From: Desulfobulbaceae bacterium
GTDB lineage: Bacteria; Desulfobacterota; Desulfobulbia; Desulfobulbales; Desulfocapsaceae
Direction of reading: 5' to 3'
Length of the DNA stretch: 8,015 bases
Assembly: GCA_030632405.1 (NCBI GenBank)
Contig: DAOVUU010000095.1
Location: 1 to 8,015 of the forward strand
Part shown: positions 7,255 to 8,015 of the stretch, in pieces
Layout of the letters: the number at the start of each line of letters is the position of its first letter
How positions within the stretch are numbered: position 1 is the first letter of the stretch
Translations under genes and position numbers: made by a program
Notes under the pieces: generated by a model
Told to the model about the DNA's origin: nothing
Seen by the model: only the letters and a program-made list of their open reading frames with translations
The model's database searches: none

Positions 7255-7992
7255 ATGAGAGATTTGGCTATGGGGGGAACAGATCTTCTTTTTCCCCGGC
7301 GCTGTGCTGCATGTGGTGCTAAACTTTTTGGAGAATATGAGAGGAAAATGTGTGGTGACTGCTGGTCAGATATATCGTTTCTGCATCGGCCTCTGTGCAG
7401 AATCTGTGGAATGGAGCTTGGGGGAGAGAGCGAGAGAAATCATGCGTGTGGTGTCTGTCTCCAAAAGCCGCCACCATATCTTATGGCGCGTTCGGTTGTA
7501 CGATACAGTCCAGTCGTCCAGAAGCTTCTCTATGGATTAAAATATGGGGCAGATAGCAGTGTATTGCCGGGGATAGCTGAGATACTCTCTCAATTTGACA
7601 TGGCCCCTTTTGGACAATGTGATTATATAATTCCCGTTCCTCTCCATTTAAAAAGATTACGTCGAAGAGGGTTCAATCAATCGATGTTGCTTGCAAAACT
7701 CATGTTCCCGAAGAAGAGTCAATCGATATTGCAGACAAATATCCTCATAAGAACCAGGAATACGGTACCCCAGACCACACTCGATGGTGTAAAGAGAAGG
7801 AAAAACCTCATAGGTGCGTTTAATTTGGCGAAGAAAGCTGAAATAGATCAAAAGACGATCTGTCTTGTTGACGATGTTTTTACTACAGGGACAACCGTGT
7901 CTGAGTGCAGCAGGGTTTTCTGTAGTTATGGCGCAAAGGAGGTAAAGATTATTACTCTTACCAGAGTTGAGATGTCACGTCGTGGTAGTTGA
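7255..7992 (+). CDS. comF: ComF family protein (zinc ribbon plus phosphoribosyltransferase-like domain)
   Basis: The 245-aa protein has the standard ComF layout. The N-terminus carries four CxxC-type pairs, Cys17/20, 33/36, 48/51 and 65/68, consistent with a double zinc ribbon. A type I phosphoribosyltransferase-like domain follows, with YIIPVPLH, then RRRGFNQS, and the PRPP-loop motif CLVDDVFTTGTTV at 203-215 with Asp206-Asp207. Length and motif order are typical (E. coli GntX/YhgH is about 227 aa). ComF takes part in DNA uptake during natural transformation in competent species, in the cytosol near the ComFA/PriA-type helicase step. Homologues are also widespread in bacteria not known to be competent, so competence should not be assumed here. 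No other competence gene is in the window. The gene is divergent from bamA and its TGA overlaps the ATG of a following frame by one base, suggesting a plus-strand operon. Confidence 0.93.
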   Translation: MRDLAMGGTDLLFPRRCAACGAKLFGEYERKMCGDCWSDISFLHRPLCRICGMELGGESERNHACGVCLQKPPPYLMARSVVRYSPVVQKLLYGLKYGADSSVLPGIAEILSQFDMAPFGQCDYIIPVPLHLKRLRRRGFNQSMLLAKLMFPKKSQSILQTNILIRTRNTVPQTTLDGVKRRKNLIGAFNLAKKAEIDQKTICLVDDVFTTGTTVSECSRVFCSYGAKEVKIITLTRVEMSRRGS

Positions 7993-8015
7993 TGGAAAAG
8001 ATACATTTGGCAGAA
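7992..8015 (+). CDS. Possible start of a downstream gene, cut by window edge
   Basis: An ATG at 7992-7994 shares its A with the comF stop codon (TGATG arrangement, a common mark of translational coupling). It opens a frame of eight codons, MEKIHLAE, before the window ends. No clear Shine-Dalgarno precedes it, and eight residues are too few to identify a product. It may be chance. Confidence 0.35.

Noticed and set aside
7990..8015. Right end of the window as a comF terminator
   Set aside because: No inverted repeat or T-tract is visible in the 23 nt after the comF stop.

Overview
The window looks like ordinary chromosomal housekeeping DNA from a Gram-negative bacterium of moderate GC. The BamA-type outer-membrane assembly protein proves an outer membrane. 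An extra periplasmic domain on that protein, and the general character of the sequences, suggest a Desulfobacterota (deltaproteobacterial) sulfur-metabolising lineage. That placement is an impression from memory of the families, not a computed result. I see no IS element, CRISPR array, tRNA, rRNA, prophage part or defence system.

Layout. The minus strand, read right to left, carries three genes: bamA (6978-4291), mfd (4221-664) and a HAD-family phosphatase resembling E. coli YrfG (698 to the window edge). The phosphatase start codon lies inside the 3' end of mfd (35-nt overlap). Between bamA and mfd is a 69-nt gap holding a strong hairpin and T-tract whose last T touches the mfd start codon. 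On the plus strand, divergent from bamA, lies a comF-family gene (7255-7992). Its stop codon overlaps the start of a further reading frame that runs off the right edge. The 276-nt region between bamA and comF carries a credible extended -10 promoter for bamA, a strong Shine-Dalgarno site for comF, and an 8-bp dyad followed by Ts.

Function. BamA inserts beta-barrel proteins into the outer membrane. Mfd clears stalled RNA polymerase and recruits nucleotide excision repair. The YrfG-like enzyme probably dephosphorylates purine nucleoside monophosphates or other small phosphates. ComF-family proteins are zinc-ribbon/phosphoribosyltransferase-like proteins linked to DNA uptake. The genes do not form one pathway. 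Mfd and the phosphatase are probably translationally coupled.

Points most worth a second look are the terminator-like hairpin fused to the mfd start with no visible ribosome binding site, and the TolB-like domain between the BamA signal peptide and its first POTRA domain. I did not find a convincing new biological system here.
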